Positions 1 through 9,290 of a stretch of DNA of 64,000 nucleotides are shown here, piece after piece. Location of the stretch: NCBI RefSeq assembly GCF_003865015.1, contig NZ_BHVV01000006.1:310001-374000 (forward strand), written 5' to 3'. Every line of letters starts with the position of its first letter. Position 1 is the stretch's first letter. Under the pieces are notes generated by a model. The model did not search any database, was not told the origin of the DNA, and saw nothing but the letters and a program-made list of their open reading frames with translations. Origin of the DNA: Sulfurisoma sediminicola. Its GTDB lineage: Bacteria > Pseudomonadota > Gammaproteobacteria > Burkholderiales > Rhodocyclaceae. The position numbers and the translations under genes were made by a program.

Positions 1-1449
1 ATCGCCTTCGGCACCTTCGTCGTGGTCAGCCTGCTGGCGCATTTCGCGTTCAACCGCGCGCGCCACCATTACGTCGACCTGGCGGACCTGACGCGGGCAC
101 AGGATCGCACCATCGCCGATCGCACGCGCGAGGTGGAGGAGCGCAACGCGGACCTGGAGCGCGAGGTGGAGGAACGCCGGCGCAGCCAGCAGCAGTTGGC
201 GCAGAGCGAGTCGCGTTACCGCTCGGTGATCGAGAGCAGCCAGGACGGGGTGGTGTTGCTGGATCAGGGCAACATCGTCTTCGTAAACGAGCGGCTCAGC
301 GAGATCCTCGGCTTCCGTCCCGAAGAACTGATCGGCAAGCCTTTCGTCGACATCGTCGCCGAACTCGACCGCTCCTGGGTGGCGGATCGCCACCAGCGGC
401 GCCTGCGCGGCGAGGCCGTGCCGGGCACTGCGCGCGTGCGCCTGCGCCACCACAACGCGAGGCTCACGCGCATCGCCGACATCCTCATCGTGCCGCTGCA
501 CGAAGGCACGCAGGGGCAATGGGTGGTCACCCTGAAGGACGTCACGCTGCTGGTGCGCAACGAACGCGAACTGCAGATCGCCGCCGCCGTGTTCGAGCAT
601 GCCGCCGAGGGCGTGATGGTGACCGACGGCGAAAACCGCATCCTGCGCGTCAACCCGGCCTTCACTTCCATCACTGGCTACACGCCCGGCGAAGTCGTCG
701 GTCGCAAGCCCGACATGCTGAAGTCGGGCCGCCACGACCTTGCCTTCTATCAGGAGATGTGGCAGGCGCTGTCCGGGCGCGGCCACTGGGAAGGCGAAAT
801 CTGGAACCGCCACAAGAACGGCAGCCTCTACGTCGAGTGGCTCGCCATCAGCACCATCCCCGAGGACGCCGAGGATGCCGGCAAGTACGTCGCGACCTTC
901 ACCGACATCACCGAGCGCAAGCAGGCCGAGGAACTGCTGCGCCACAAGGCGCAGCACGACCCGCTGACCGACCTGCCCAACCGCGCGCTGTTCGAGGATC
1001 GTCTCGACGGTGCCCTGGCGGCGAGCCGCCGCTACGGCCGTCAGTTCGGCCTGCTGGCCATCGATCTCGACCTCTTCAAGGAGGTGAACGACAGCCTCGG
1101 CCACCAGGCCGGCGACGAGTTGCTGGTCGCGGTGGCGCGGCACCTGCTGTCCTGCGTGCGCGAGGCCGACACCGTGGCGCGGATCGGCGGCGACGAATTC
1201 GCCATCCTGCTGACCGAGGTCGGCAGCGCCGCCGAAGTCGAACAGGTAGCCCGCCGCGCGCTCGAGCTGCTGGTGCAGCCCTTCCGCCTGGAAGCGGGCA
1301 TCGCGCAGATCTCGGCCAGTATCGGCATGGTGCTCTATCCCGAACATGGCGACAACGCCGGCGACCTGCGGCGTGCGGCCGATCGCGCGCTCTATGCCGT
1401 CAAGACGGGCGGCCGCAACGGCTGCCGCTTCTACGCCGCCGGGCTCTGA
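1..1449 (+). CDS. PAS-PAS-GGDEF diguanylate cyclase (5' partial)
   Basis: Makes cyclic di-GMP from GTP under sensory control. The reading frame is open to the first base, so the true start and the N-terminal sensor or membrane part lie outside the window; the first visible residues are hydrophobic, like the end of a transmembrane helix. Counting from the GTG codon at 22: a coiled coil at about 25-65, PAS at 65-180, PAS with PAC ending in DITERKQAEE at 183-305, then GGDEF at 310-470. The active-site motif is intact (GGDEF near residue 389), and the inhibitory I-site RxxD (READ) lies five residues before it, so product inhibition is expected. The last 19 bp overlap the end of the convergent mobA gene. 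Confidence 0.93.
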   Translation: MAFGTFVVVSLLAHFAFNRARHHYVDLADLTRAQDRTIADRTREVEERNADLEREVEERRRSQQQLAQSESRYRSVIESSQDGVVLLDQGNIVFVNERLSEILGFRPEELIGKPFVDIVAELDRSWVADRHQRRLRGEAVPGTARVRLRHHNARLTRIADILIVPLHEGTQGQWVVTLKDVTLLVRNERELQIAAAVFEHAAEGVMVTDGENRILRVNPAFTSITGYTPGEVVGRKPDMLKSGRHDLAFYQEMWQALSGRGHWEGEIWNRHKNGSLYVEWLAISTIPEDAEDAGKYVATFTDITERKQAEELLRHKAQHDPLTDLPNRALFEDRLDGALAASRRYGRQFGLLAIDLDLFKEVNDSLGHQAGDELLVAVARHLLSCVREADTVARIGGDEFAILLTEVGSAAEVEQVARRALELLVQPFRLEAGIAQISASIGMVLYPEHGDNAGDLRRAADRALYAVKTGGRNGCRFYAAGL

Positions 1450-2162
1450 GTCGCCACGGTCGTCTGCAGTCGCGCCAGTTCGTCCGGGGTGTTGATGTTA
1501 GCGAAGGCCGTGCCGTCGGCGAAAGCCACTTCACATGCGCCGGCAGCGGCGAGCCAGTCGCGCGCCTTGCGCCCGCCGTTTTGCAGCCATTCGCCGAGTG
1601 CCGGGGCGAGTTCGACGTGGGCCAGCATGAAGCCGGGCTCGGGGCCGCGCGGGCTGGTCGCCACGAAAAGTCGGCGCTGGCGGCGCCCCGAAGGAAGTCC
1701 CCCTGGGGGAGACGCCGACTGCGCCAGGCGTGCGACCAGGTCGTGCGGCAACAGGGGGGCATCGCAGGGCGCCGTGACCAGCCAGGGCGTGGTGCAGGCG
1801 AGCAGGCCCGCGTGCAGCCCGGCCAGCGGGCCGGCGAAGCCGCCGACGACGTCGGCGACCAGGGGCAGCCCGAAGGCGCCATATTCGGGGCGGTTGGCGT
1901 TGATCGCGAGCCGCGCCACCTGCGGCGCGAGACGCTCGATGACGTGGGCGAGCAGGGGGCGGCCTTGCAGCGGCGCCAGTCCCTTGGCGATGCCGCCCAT
2001 GCGCAGGGCCTGGCCGCCGGCGAGCACGAGGCCGCTGATCTCGGCACGGGACGGCGGGGCGTTCAGACCGGCTTCGCCCACGCCGCCCGCCGGGCCGCCC
2101 CAAGGGCGGCGGCGCCCCCCCGTGGGGGGCAGCGAGCCGTTTTTGGGAGCGTGGGGGGCCAT
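1431..2162 (-). CDS. mobA: Molybdenum cofactor guanylyltransferase MobA
   Basis: Transfers GMP from GTP to molybdopterin to form the MGD cofactor of DMSO-reductase-type enzymes such as nitrate and formate enzymes. The core begins at EISGLVLAGG with the GG...RMGG..K nucleotide-binding signature, followed by PLxxHVIERL and a CDAPLL metal/substrate loop. The ATG at 2162 gives 243 aa, but about 40 N-terminal residues are coded by a palindromic repeat and do not look like MobA; a GTG at 2081 would remove most of them. A second palindrome (1669-1720) is read in frame inside the protein (SPPGGLPSGRR). It lies 4 bp after moaA on the same strand, so both probably form one Moco operon. Confidence 0.88.
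   Translation of the reverse strand: MAPHAPKNGSLPPTGGRRRPWGGPAGGVGEAGLNAPPSRAEISGLVLAGGQALRMGGIAKGLAPLQGRPLLAHVIERLAPQVARLAINANRPEYGAFGLPLVADVVGGFAGPLAGLHAGLLACTTPWLVTAPCDAPLLPHDLVARLAQSASPPGGLPSGRRQRRLFVATSPRGPEPGFMLAHVELAPALGEWLQNGGRKARDWLAAAGACEVAFADGTAFANINTPDELARLQTTVATQSPAA
1669..1720. repeat. 52-bp palindromic element inside mobA
   Basis: The outer arms AGTCGGCG and CGCCGACT are exact inverted repeats, and the centre holds a second dyad (TCCCCCTGGGGGA). It keeps the mobA frame open and adds about 17 residues that look unlike the family. This resembles small palindromic elements that spread in betaproteobacterial genomes; that family assignment is from memory. Confidence 0.6.
2090..2160. 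repeat. GC-rich palindromic intergenic repeat at mobA start
   Basis: Contains nested dyads (CCGCCC with GGGCGG; CCCCCCGTGGGGGG) and the run GAGCCGTTTTTGGGAGCG. Translated from the mobA ATG it gives a Pro/Gly/Arg-rich leader. Similar REP-like units are common between genes of betaproteobacteria. It may act as an mRNA processing or attenuation hairpin between moaA and mobA (inference). Confidence 0.5.
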
Positions 2163-2166
2163 TACT

Positions 2167-3261
<1,095 letters not shown>

Positions 3262-3273
3262 GGGTCAATCGGG

Positions 3274-4944
3274 CTAAACGGCGGTTTCGAGCCGCGCCAG
3301 CAGTTGCTGCCCGGCACCCTCCGAGATCACCAGCACCAGCTTCAGCATCGCCCGCGTCGTGCCGACGAAGAGCTTGCGCAGGGCTCGGTCGTCGAGCGTT
3401 TCGAAGTCAATCTCGGCGAATATCACCGCCGGGGCGGCCTGGCCCTTGAAGCGATAGACCGATTCGAGCAGCAGGTCGCCCTGGCCGTAGACCGGCTGGC
3501 CGAGCAGGTCGTAGCTGCCGCTGAAACTGCGCAGGGTATTGGCGCCGAGGCGGTCGTGGCGCATCAGCTGCGAGTGTTCGCGGCCGTGGTAGCTGACGAT
3601 GGCGACATCCTGCTTGCGGAAGCCTGCCGAGTAGCAGAGGCGGATCGCTTCCTTGACCTGCTGCAACATGCCCGCCGTGTCGGCGTAGGCGAGGATCTCG
3701 ACCTCGCCCGCCTCGAAGGGCGAGTGCGCTTCGAGGCGCTGGCCGTCCTCGGGCAGCAGGCCGCGCAGCATGCGCGCGACACCGCGCGGGCTGCGGTAGT
3801 TGCTCGCGGCGCGCAATCCAACCCAGCCCGGCAGGGCCACCGGCGGCCGGCCGTAGAGATTCTGCAGCGGATCCTCGAGCCAGAGCAGGCGCGCCCCGGC
3901 ACCGGCGAGGCGGAGCACCAGGTCGCGCCAGGCCTCGGAAAAGTCCTGGCCTTCGTCGACGATGACGGTGTCGAAGCGAAACTCCGTGCTTACCGGCAGT
4001 TCCGCCGCGCGCGCCTCGAGCCGGGCGAAGGCGTCGGGCGCCGAAAAATCCGGCGTCTCGCCGTGGGCGCGGACGATGCGATCGCACAGCATGTGGAAGG
4101 TGCAGGCCAGGCCTTGTCCCGGGCGCCCGCTCGGGGCGATGGCAGCGAAATGGTCGGCGAGCGGCCGGTTGAAGCAGACGTAGAGGGGGCGACGGCCGGC
4201 GTCGATGGCGGCGCGGTATTCGGCCAGGGCGAGCTGCGTCTTGCCCGAGCCGGCGGTGCCGGTGACGCGCAGGCGCCAGGGCGTCATCTCGATCTGCCGC
4301 GCCCAGTGCGCGAGGCCGCCGGAGATGCGCGTCACCATGTCGCGGGCGCGGCCGAGCAGGGTGCTGACGTCGCTCTCGAGCTGGATGATGTCGCGCAGGA
4401 AGCGGTGCACCTCGCGCGGGTTGAGACGGGCATCGGCGGCGGGCGCGGCGACGGGCAGCAGGCGGGCGATCACGGCGGGCAGCTGCTCGCGCCGGTCGGC
4501 GTCGACGATGCGCTCGGCGACCACGCCGGCCGTGTCGGGATGCCGGACACGGTAGTCCGGACAGTAGAGCAGGGAGTCGACATGCGCACCCAGGCAGCCG
4601 GGTCGGCGTCCGAGCTTGGTCCGCAGCGCGCCGGCCGAACGCGACATCTGCACCGCGACGCGCTTGACCCTGCCCTCGTAGCGCTTGAGCAGGCCGTCAG
4701 GGCCTTCTTCGAGGAAGCCGCTCTTCTGCTCGATCAGCAACAGGTGGCCGGCCGGGCTGACGACGACGAAGTCGATCTCGCCGAAGGCGGCGAAACCCTG
4801 TTCGAGATTGGTCCAATGCACCGCGTGATAAACGGTGTAGTCGCCGGGCAGGCGCTCGGCCAGCAGGGCGAGGGTCTCGATCTCGCGCTGGGCGGCGCCG
4901 GTCACCGCCAGTTCGCGCCAGCCGTCGGGAAGGATGCGGGCCAT
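3274..4944 (-). CDS. NERD domain / UvrD-type helicase fusion
   Basis: N-terminal residues 15-120 look like a NERD (nuclease-related) domain: GEIDFVVVSPAGHLLLIEQKSG matches the D...ExK pattern of restriction-like nucleases. Residues about 225-556 are a superfamily-1 ATPase: Walker A GTAGSGKT, Walker B VIVDEGQDF, and C-terminal motifs ESVYRFKGQAAPAVIFAEID and FVGTTRAM. Such proteins are thought to process damaged or foreign DNA, but none of this subtype has a role I can name. It ends 12 bp before the longest moaA frame, on the same strand, and may be co-transcribed. It starts at an ATG; the divergent neighbour is the HicA-like gene. Confidence 0.82.
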   Translation of the reverse strand: MARILPDGWRELAVTGAAQREIETLALLAERLPGDYTVYHAVHWTNLEQGFAAFGEIDFVVVSPAGHLLLIEQKSGFLEEGPDGLLKRYEGRVKRVAVQMSRSAGALRTKLGRRPGCLGAHVDSLLYCPDYRVRHPDTAGVVAERIVDADRREQLPAVIARLLPVAAPAADARLNPREVHRFLRDIIQLESDVSTLLGRARDMVTRISGGLAHWARQIEMTPWRLRVTGTAGSGKTQLALAEYRAAIDAGRRPLYVCFNRPLADHFAAIAPSGRPGQGLACTFHMLCDRIVRAHGETPDFSAPDAFARLEARAAELPVSTEFRFDTVIVDEGQDFSEAWRDLVLRLAGAGARLLWLEDPLQNLYGRPPVALPGWVGLRAASNYRSPRGVARMLRGLLPEDGQRLEAHSPFEAGEVEILAYADTAGMLQQVKEAIRLCYSAGFRKQDVAIVSYHGREHSQLMRHDRLGANTLRSFSGSYDLLGQPVYGQGDLLLESVYRFKGQAAPAVIFAEIDFETLDDRALRKLFVGTTRAMLKLVLVISEGAGQQLLARLETAV

Positions 4945-5053
4945 GCCGGGTTTGCTCAGAGGGGGTGGATGGTTGCAGGGGAAGGTCGCATAGGGTAACG
5001 GATCGCGCGCAATTTGTTAGGATGGCGGTCCGCATTCATCCGGGCTGCACGCC

Positions 5054-5344
5054 ATGAGCCACAAGCACGCCACCCTGCTGCGCGCCATCTTCCACGATCC
5101 CGTCAGCGGCAACATCCACTGGCGCGAAATCGAATCGCTGCTGAATCACCTCGGCGCCGTCGTCGAATCCGGGCATGGTGCCCGCTTCCGCGTCGTCCTC
5201 AACCGCATGGAAATCTTCCTCCACCACCCGCACCACAGCAACACCTTCGGCAAGCAGGAAATCAAGCAGTTGCGCGAATTCCTCGCCCATGCCGGCGTCA
5301 GCCCCTCGAGCTACGAGGCCGCCGGCGAAGGCGAGCGCAGCTAG
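5054..5344 (+). CDS. HicA-family toxin-like protein
   Basis: A 96-aa protein whose pattern (NIHWREIESLLNHLGAVVES, then HHPHHSN and GKQEIKQLREFLAHAGV) matches a branch of small proteins usually annotated as HicA-type mRNA interferases, with a dsRNA-binding-like fold. The classical Gly-Ser-His strand is here GHGARFRV, so the catalytic His is not certain. No HicB antitoxin follows; the gene is instead followed after 7 bp by an ankyrin-repeat protein. It may be a solitary housekeeping relative rather than an active toxin. Confidence 0.6.
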   Translation: MSHKHATLLRAIFHDPVSGNIHWREIESLLNHLGAVVESGHGARFRVVLNRMEIFLHHPHHSNTFGKQEIKQLREFLAHAGVSPSSYEAAGEGERS

Positions 5345-5351
5345 TCCGGCG

Positions 5352-5786
5352 ATGGAGCTCAGCGCCACCGATCTGGTGAATATCGGCCTGACCGAGGCCA
5401 TCCTCTCCGACCGCGGCCCACCGCTGTTCGTGGCCGCGAGCCTCGGCTGCATCGCCGCGGTCAAGGTCATGGCCGAGGCCGGCAGCAACCTCGAGGTGCG
5501 CGGGCCCAAGAGCCAGCGACCGCTGCATGCCGCGGCCGCGGCGGGACACGCCGGCATCGCCGCCATCCTGCTTTCCGCCGGCTGCGAAATCGATCCGCTC
5601 GACGAAGACGGCAACACGCCGCTGATCACCGCCATTCTGCATGGCCAGACCAGCGCGGTGGAACTGCTGCTCGCCGTCGGCGCCGACGTCGACATCGCCC
5701 GAGCCGACGGTTTCACCGCCGTCCACATGTCGCAGCTGCCCGATACGCCGAAGGCGATCAGGGAGCTGCTGGCCATCGGCCAGTAG
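5352..5786 (+). CDS. Ankyrin-repeat protein
   Basis: A 144-aa protein almost entirely made of about three to four ankyrin repeats (signatures RPLHAAAAAGHAGIAAILLSAG, TPLITAILHGQTSAVELLLAVGADVD, FTAVHMSQ). Ankyrin repeats bind other proteins. There is no signal peptide or membrane segment. The start ATG is 7 bp after the HicA-like stop, so the two are very likely translated from one mRNA; a partner relation is possible but unproven. Confidence 0.75.
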   Translation: MELSATDLVNIGLTEAILSDRGPPLFVAASLGCIAAVKVMAEAGSNLEVRGPKSQRPLHAAAAAGHAGIAAILLSAGCEIDPLDEDGNTPLITAILHGQTSAVELLLAVGADVDIARADGFTAVHMSQLPDTPKAIRELLAIGQ

Positions 5787-5824
5787 GCGGTCGCCTCCGC
5801 CCGCCGAAAGCGTCGCGCGACACC

Positions 5825-7681
5825 ATGAAAGACAGACGCTTCTTCGACTTCCTCCACCGGCAGATCCCGGTATTCCTCGCGCTGTCGCTCTTGCCGGGGC
5901 TCGGCTACCTCTTCCTCGGCTGGCTCAACGGCGTCTTCGTTCCGGCCTTCGTCTGGTACCTGCTGGTCATCGCGGCCTCGCTCTGGGGCTATCGCCTCTA
6001 CCGCGACTACGATTTCGAGGCGATGAGCGAACAGCGGCGCGATCGCTGGTATCGGCAGTGCTCGTGGTTCTTCTACGCGTTCTTCGCGCTGTGGACGCTG
6101 ATCTTCCTGCTCTACGTCGGGCAGGCCGCCCACAAGCTCCACTACATCGCCATCTTCACCGAGATCGGCGCCTCGGTGGTCGCCTCGTCGCTGCTTGCGT
6201 CCGACCGTCGCCTCTATCGGCCGACCCTCTTCATCCTGATGGTGCCGCTGATCGTCTATTTCTTCCTCATCGGCGAATGGTACGGCTATGTCCTCACAAT
6301 CTTCGCCTGCACCCTGACCTGGGTCCTGCTCTATGCCGCCGGCAGCAGCAACGAGCTGCTGATGAAGGCCCATCACCAGGCCACGCACGACGCCCTCACC
6401 GCCCTCTACAACCGCCAGTACTTCGTCGAGCACTTGCAGAAGCGGATGAATTCGCTGAGCGAGAGCGGCGGTTTCTCCTACCTGCTGCTCATCGACCTCG
6501 ACCATTTCAAGACCGTCAACGATTCGCTCGGCCACGATATCGGCGACCGGCTGCTGCAGGATGTGGTGGCGCGACTGCGCCAGCAGGTGTCGGCGGACGA
6601 CGTCGTCGCCCGCCTCGGCGGCGACGAGTTCATCATCACCGGTGGCGATTGCGCCGACCGGGCAGCCTGCGAGCGCGCCGCGCTGGACCTGTCTGAGCGA
6701 CTCCTCGCCCGGCTCAAGGAGACCTATGTCGTCGACAAGCACCATCTGTACATCAGCGCCAGCATCGGCGTGAGCATCATCAGCCGGCGCGGCGCCAACG
6801 CCGGCACCTTCATCAAGGAGGCCGACATCGCGATGTACGAGGTCAAGGCCCAGGGGCGCGACGGCGTCTTCATGTTCAACGAGGACATGGCGGCGCGCGT
6901 CGAGAGCCGGCTGGAGATCGAACGCCTGCTTCACTTCGCCCTGCCGAACGACGAAATCAGCCTCGACTACCAGCCGCAGCTGGATCGCGCCGGGCGCATC
7001 GTCGGCGTCGAAGCACTGGCACGCTGGAACAATGCGACGCTCGGTGCGGTCGCGCCCGCGCAGTTCATTCCCGTCGCCGAGCAGACGGGCCTGATCGTCG
7101 AACTCGGCAAGTACATCCTCGAGCGCGCGTTCATGACGTTGCGGGAATGGCATGAGGCGGGCATCGAGCTCGAGCAGTTCTCGATCAACATCAGCATGCG
7201 GCAGTTCACCCACCATGACTTCGAGGCGCAGGTGCGCGAGCTGGTGCAGCGCCATCTCGACGCCCAGCTCAGGTCCAAACTGGTGTTCGAGATCACCGAG
7301 TCGATCGTCGCCGAGGACATCAATCGCGTGATCGAGATCATGCAGCGCCTGACGGCGACCCTGGGCATCCGCTTCTCGATGGACGATTTCGGCACCGGCT
7401 ATTCCTCCCTCAGCTACTTGACGCGCCTGCCGCTCGATGAACTCAAGATCGATCGCGCCTTCGTCTGCACGCTGGGCCGGCAGGAAGAGGGGCCGGCGAT
7501 GGTGGCCACGATTCTCAACATGGCCGACGTCCTCAAGCTGAAGATCGTCGCCGAGGGGGTGGAGACCGCACAGCAGCTCGACTTCCTGATGCGCCATGGC
7601 TGCACGGTCTTCCAGGGCTACTACTACTCCGCGCCGTTGCCGAAAGACCGGTTCGTCGAGTTTTTCCGCAGCCGGAATTGA
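5825..7681 (+). CDS. Membrane GGDEF-EAL c-di-GMP enzyme
   Basis: A 618-aa bifunctional-type protein. Residues 12-175 hold about six hydrophobic segments (a membrane sensor). GGDEF (about 185-350) has an intact RLGGDEF motif but no RxxD I-site (the position reads SADD). EAL (about 365-610) keeps the catalytic elements: EALARW, NISMRQF, FEITES, DDFGTGYSS and AEGVET. Both cyclase and phosphodiesterase activity are therefore possible; the missing I-site suggests no product inhibition. It follows the ankyrin gene on the same strand after 38 bp. Confidence 0.93.
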   Translation: MKDRRFFDFLHRQIPVFLALSLLPGLGYLFLGWLNGVFVPAFVWYLLVIAASLWGYRLYRDYDFEAMSEQRRDRWYRQCSWFFYAFFALWTLIFLLYVGQAAHKLHYIAIFTEIGASVVASSLLASDRRLYRPTLFILMVPLIVYFFLIGEWYGYVLTIFACTLTWVLLYAAGSSNELLMKAHHQATHDALTALYNRQYFVEHLQKRMNSLSESGGFSYLLLIDLDHFKTVNDSLGHDIGDRLLQDVVARLRQQVSADDVVARLGGDEFIITGGDCADRAACERAALDLSERLLARLKETYVVDKHHLYISASIGVSIISRRGANAGTFIKEADIAMYEVKAQGRDGVFMFNEDMAARVESRLEIERLLHFALPNDEISLDYQPQLDRAGRIVGVEALARWNNATLGAVAPAQFIPVAEQTGLIVELGKYILERAFMTLREWHEAGIELEQFSINISMRQFTHHDFEAQVRELVQRHLDAQLRSKLVFEITESIVAEDINRVIEIMQRLTATLGIRFSMDDFGTGYSSLSYLTRLPLDELKIDRAFVCTLGRQEEGPAMVATILNMADVLKLKIVAEGVETAQQLDFLMRHGCTVFQGYYYSAPLPKDRFVEFFRSRN

Positions 7682-7726
7682 GAGTTTCGCCCAGCGGCGG
7701 CGAGCAGGGGGCGCGATGCGCCCGCG

Positions 7727-9223
7727 CTAGGCGGACAGGGCTTCGTAGAGGCCCACGGCAGCATCCGTCTGCCGCAGCAGCCGCTCGCTGACGGCGGCGA
7801 CGAGGGTGGCGCGCCGCTTCTCGTCGGCAGGGCCGGCGGTGCCAAGGGTGGACTCCAGCAACTGCCAATGCCGGGACACCCGTTCCAGCTGGTGTTCGAT
7901 CTCGGGCACCGCCCTTGCCGGGACGGCGAGTTCCGTCAGTGCCGTCGCGAACTCCCGCATCGCCTCGGCCAGCCCGGCCCGACTCCGGGCGACGTGGATG
8001 CCCCATTGCTGGAACAGGTAGAACTTGGCGATGCGCTGCGACAGCATGAGCTGACGCCCGGCCAGGTTGACCCAGCGGCCGTGCGGCGAGTCGGCGGCAT
8101 GTTCGAAGGCCAGTGTGATTTCATCGGTGGCGGCGAGCAGGATCTCGTTCAGTTCGAACAGTTCGCGCGCGGCCTTCGGCTCCGGATCGCGGGCGAGCAG
8201 CCTGCGGTAGCTGTTCCATATCTCGCCGACCCGCGACTGGATGCTGCGGACATCCGCGTTCGGCGCAAGCGTCGCGATCACCGCCATCTGCTCCTCGAAC
8301 AGCGCGGCCGACTGGGCGAGGACATTGCGCGAACGGCCCGGTTGAATGCCGTGGCCGAGCTGCAGCCAGCACTTCGCCAGGCGCTGCGACAGCATGCGCT
8401 GGCGCCCGGCCAGGTTGATGATGCCGCAGGGCGTGGTCGGTGCCGCGACCAGCCGGCGCCGGCGGCTGGCCGTGCCGCTGCCGTCGCGCTGGCCGTAGCG
8501 TCGCGGGAACACGGGCTGCTCGGGGCGTGTCTCGGCCAGGCGGCGGGTGATGCAGGCGTTCTGCAGGTGGATGTTGCGGCCGTCGACGATGATCATGCCG
8601 GCGTCGGAGAGATCGCGCAGCACCCGGGAGAGCGTTTCGGGCGTTATGCCGATGCGCGAGGCGATCAGCTGCTTGCTCGCCGCCAGCGTCAGCGTGGTCT
8701 CGCCCTGCGGCGCGAGGGGCGTCGCCAGCTGCGCCAGCAGGTAGTCGAGCACGCGCTGGCAGCCGGTGCGGAAGTGGCTGGCGCTGGCGTCGCTCTCGAC
8801 GGCGAGCGCGCGACCGGCCAGTGCGCCGATGATGCGCAGCGACAGCAGCGGCACCGCTTCGAGGGCACGGCGGACGCCGTCGCCGCCGATGCAGAGCAGC
8901 ACGCTCGGCTCCACCGCGACGGCGAAGGAGGCATGGAGTTGCGGGCCGAACAACTCCGCTTCGCCGAAGTGGCGGCCGGGCGCGACCAGCTCGAGCACCC
9001 TTTCGTTGCCGCCTACCGAAAAGGTCGCGCGTTTGACCTGGCCCGAGAGCAGAAAGAACAGCTCGCGCGCCGCGTCGCCGACGTGGAAGATGGTCTGGCC
9101 CTTGTCATAGCCGACGCGCCGCGTGGAATGCGCCAACTCGCCGAGATGGCGGGCCGGGATCCCGGTGAACAGGGGGATGGACGCCAGCGCGTCCAGCATC
9201 TCGCTGTTTCGATGGTGCTGCAT
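7727..9223 (-). CDS. Crp/Fnr regulator fused to two PilJ-N/NarX-like sensor domains
   Basis: Residues 10-125 form a cyclic-nucleotide-binding-type beta-roll, followed by a dimer helix and a winged HTH (about 175-222: SKQLIASRIGITPETLSRVLRDL). There are no N-terminal Fe-S cysteines, so it is not Fnr itself. After a basic linker come two tandem helical domains of the type IV-pili methyl-accepting N-terminal kind (about 268-375 and 385-495), each with the box NLAGRQRMLSQR / NLAGRQLMLSQR, related to the ligand box of nitrate sensors such as NarX. No membrane segment is visible, so sensing would be cytoplasmic. Probable one-component regulator; the ligand is unknown, nitrate or nitrite being a guess. 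Confidence 0.85.
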   Translation of the reverse strand: MQHHRNSEMLDALASIPLFTGIPARHLGELAHSTRRVGYDKGQTIFHVGDAARELFFLLSGQVKRATFSVGGNERVLELVAPGRHFGEAELFGPQLHASFAVAVEPSVLLCIGGDGVRRALEAVPLLSLRIIGALAGRALAVESDASASHFRTGCQRVLDYLLAQLATPLAPQGETTLTLAASKQLIASRIGITPETLSRVLRDLSDAGMIIVDGRNIHLQNACITRRLAETRPEQPVFPRRYGQRDGSGTASRRRRLVAAPTTPCGIINLAGRQRMLSQRLAKCWLQLGHGIQPGRSRNVLAQSAALFEEQMAVIATLAPNADVRSIQSRVGEIWNSYRRLLARDPEPKAARELFELNEILLAATDEITLAFEHAADSPHGRWVNLAGRQLMLSQRIAKFYLFQQWGIHVARSRAGLAEAMREFATALTELAVPARAVPEIEHQLERVSRHWQLLESTLGTAGPADEKRRATLVAAVSERLLRQTDAAVGLYEALSA

Positions 9224-9290
9224 GATCCCCCTTCCGGACCGCCGTCTTGGGCGGAGCGAATCTTATTTTTGGCGGGGGCAGTATGCCAGA

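Noticed and set aside
5036-7597. 853-codon minus-strand frame opposite the GGDEF-EAL gene
   Set aside because: Antisense of a clear GGDEF-EAL gene; composition (Asp/Glu/Val/Ala-rich, no motifs) is that of a shadow frame.
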